The notes under the pieces were generated by a model that was given only the letters and a program-made list of their open reading frames with translations, was not told the origin of the DNA and searched no databases. This document shows positions 62,993 to 64,000 of a stretch of 64,000 bases of DNA, in pieces. The first letter of the stretch is position 1, and each line of letters starts with the position of its first letter. Origin of the DNA: Anagrus nilaparvatae. Its lineage: Eukaryota; Arthropoda; Insecta; Hymenoptera; Mymaridae. The stretch is taken from assembly GCA_022575985.1 (NCBI GenBank), contig JAKSXM010000137.1, positions 16,138,001-16,202,000 on the forward strand. Reading direction: 5' to 3'. The translations under genes and the position numbers were made by a program.

Positions 62993-63600
62993 ATGAATAA
63001 TTTCTTTTTTATTTTAAATTTTAATAAAGATGCTATTAAATGTGTTGCAATCAAATTGAAAGCAACTGATACTACTCTTACAGCTAGCCAACTGCGTGAG
63101 ATATTAACATATCCAAATCGCGAATGGTCTGTGGATGAGATTTCCGTCACAGCCGGGTATCCTACTGTGTCACGAAAATCTACAACAGGGGAAATCATCA
63201 ACTTTATTGAAGATCTACCTAACGACGTTAAATACAACGTTAAAGCGAAGTGCAGGGCTAAGGATGAGTTTCATTCAGGTAGATGTTTCATGTATTATGT
63301 CGAATTTGGTGTTGAACGTTGGGGCATTAGCACGTTCACTATAGTGATACTTTATATAGATTGTTAAATCCGGCGCATCGTGTACCAGCATCGAAAATAA
63401 TTAGATATTTACCCACGCACTCTTGGGTTAACATGATTATGGTCAAATTCTGGGAACGGGACGTTATGGTAAAAGCTAATTATCTTTTGTTTATGTTTTA
63501 TAACTATGTTTTAAAGATGTTTGAAACTATCTTTGCAATTTATTTATCATCACAATTCATCATAGCAGATCTTGAGTTTACCAAGTTAGATGGCAGATAA
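62993..63600 (+). pseudogene. Unrecognised coding-like sequence, probably a decayed gene or element
   Basis: The frame 62,993-63,367 reads 124 codons with a balanced, non-repetitive amino-acid mix (e.g. ASQLREILTYPNREWSVDE) and clearly higher G+C than its surroundings. A second open frame, 63,361-63,600, follows in a different frame, and short coding-like stretches continue to the window edge (e.g. NDHEQANAFAEKLG around 63,730). I recognise no domain. The frame changes and stops suggest a broken gene or mobile-element coding region, but a spliced host gene running off the window cannot be excluded. Confidence 0.3.
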
Positions 63601-64000
63601 AGCTATGCTGGTGACTTAGTTTCAGAAATGAATATGATAAAAGTACAGTTTAGTGACCAAGATATCACCCTAGAAATTTTTATCAACCTTATCGTCAAAT
63701 TTCAGCTGAGTCAAATGTTTCAAACGATCATGAGCAAGCCAATGCTTTTGCAGAAAAATTAGGTAGAATTATGCAGTTAATAATCATTGTAATTAAAGAG
63801 TATAAGCGTACTTATAAAGATTTTACTCAGAAATCCAAGGGGCGATCCACTTGGCATACAATTCAATGTGCGCCACTGTGTGCCAGTAAGAATTCGTTTA
63901 AATCCATATATTTTAAGTGTAAAAGTGTGTGCTCCATCGTAAGTTTGAAAAACTATAACCAGAGCACACTTTATTATACTTTCAATATGGATTGTTTAAT

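Overview
This looks like an AT-rich arthropod nuclear genome, most likely an insect. Genes are split by many GT-AG introns, the introns are very A/T rich by eye, and the gene content is insect-like: a PDE4/dunce phosphodiesterase and a tandem array of first-desaturase-type acyl-CoA desaturases. I cannot name the species. There are no bacterial operons, rRNA genes or CRISPR arrays.

Region 1 (1-24,975, + strand) is the 3' two-thirds of a dunce-like cAMP phosphodiesterase. Ten exons can be placed from the start of UCR1 (7,994) to the stop (24,975). They join in frame into 564 residues containing part of UCR1, UCR2 and the whole HD-type catalytic domain. The 5' exons lie outside the window or were not recognised in the first 8 kb. 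The introns carry several short inverted-repeat (MITE-like) elements, some with TA target duplications.

Region 2 (24,976-33,950) is the dunce 3' UTR/flank and intergenic sequence. It includes two weak foldbacks, an unexplained GC-richer patch (about 31.64-32.03 kb), and a broken, rearranged desaturase pseudogene on the + strand (32,383-33,319).

Region 3 (34,043-62,054, - strand) holds four intact desaturase genes in a row, convergent with dunce. They are D1 (34,043-36,256), D2 (37,392-41,415), D3 (43,107-56,881) and D4 (59,399-62,054). All keep three histidine boxes and an NSxAH motif and share intron positions; D1 lacks the last intron. D2 and D3 are recent tandem duplicates whose 5' and 3' flanks also align. 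They share a 315-bp identical tract covering exon 4, intron 3 and the end of exon 3, which suggests gene conversion.

The most striking non-coding features sit in intron 4 of the duplicates. D2 carries a ~1.7-kb near-perfect foldback (two ~800-bp arms). D3 carries a ~10.1-kb nest of inverted repeats (about 45,177-55,321) with GACGTC-rich arrays, a tRNA-like sequence in each arm, and an internal ~150-bp tandem array that flips orientation. Each intron serves as the empty site for the insertion in the other. Transcripts across these introns should be able to form long double-stranded RNA.

Region 4 (62,055-64,000) is intergenic, followed by an unrecognised, less AT-rich, partly open sequence at 62,993-63,600.
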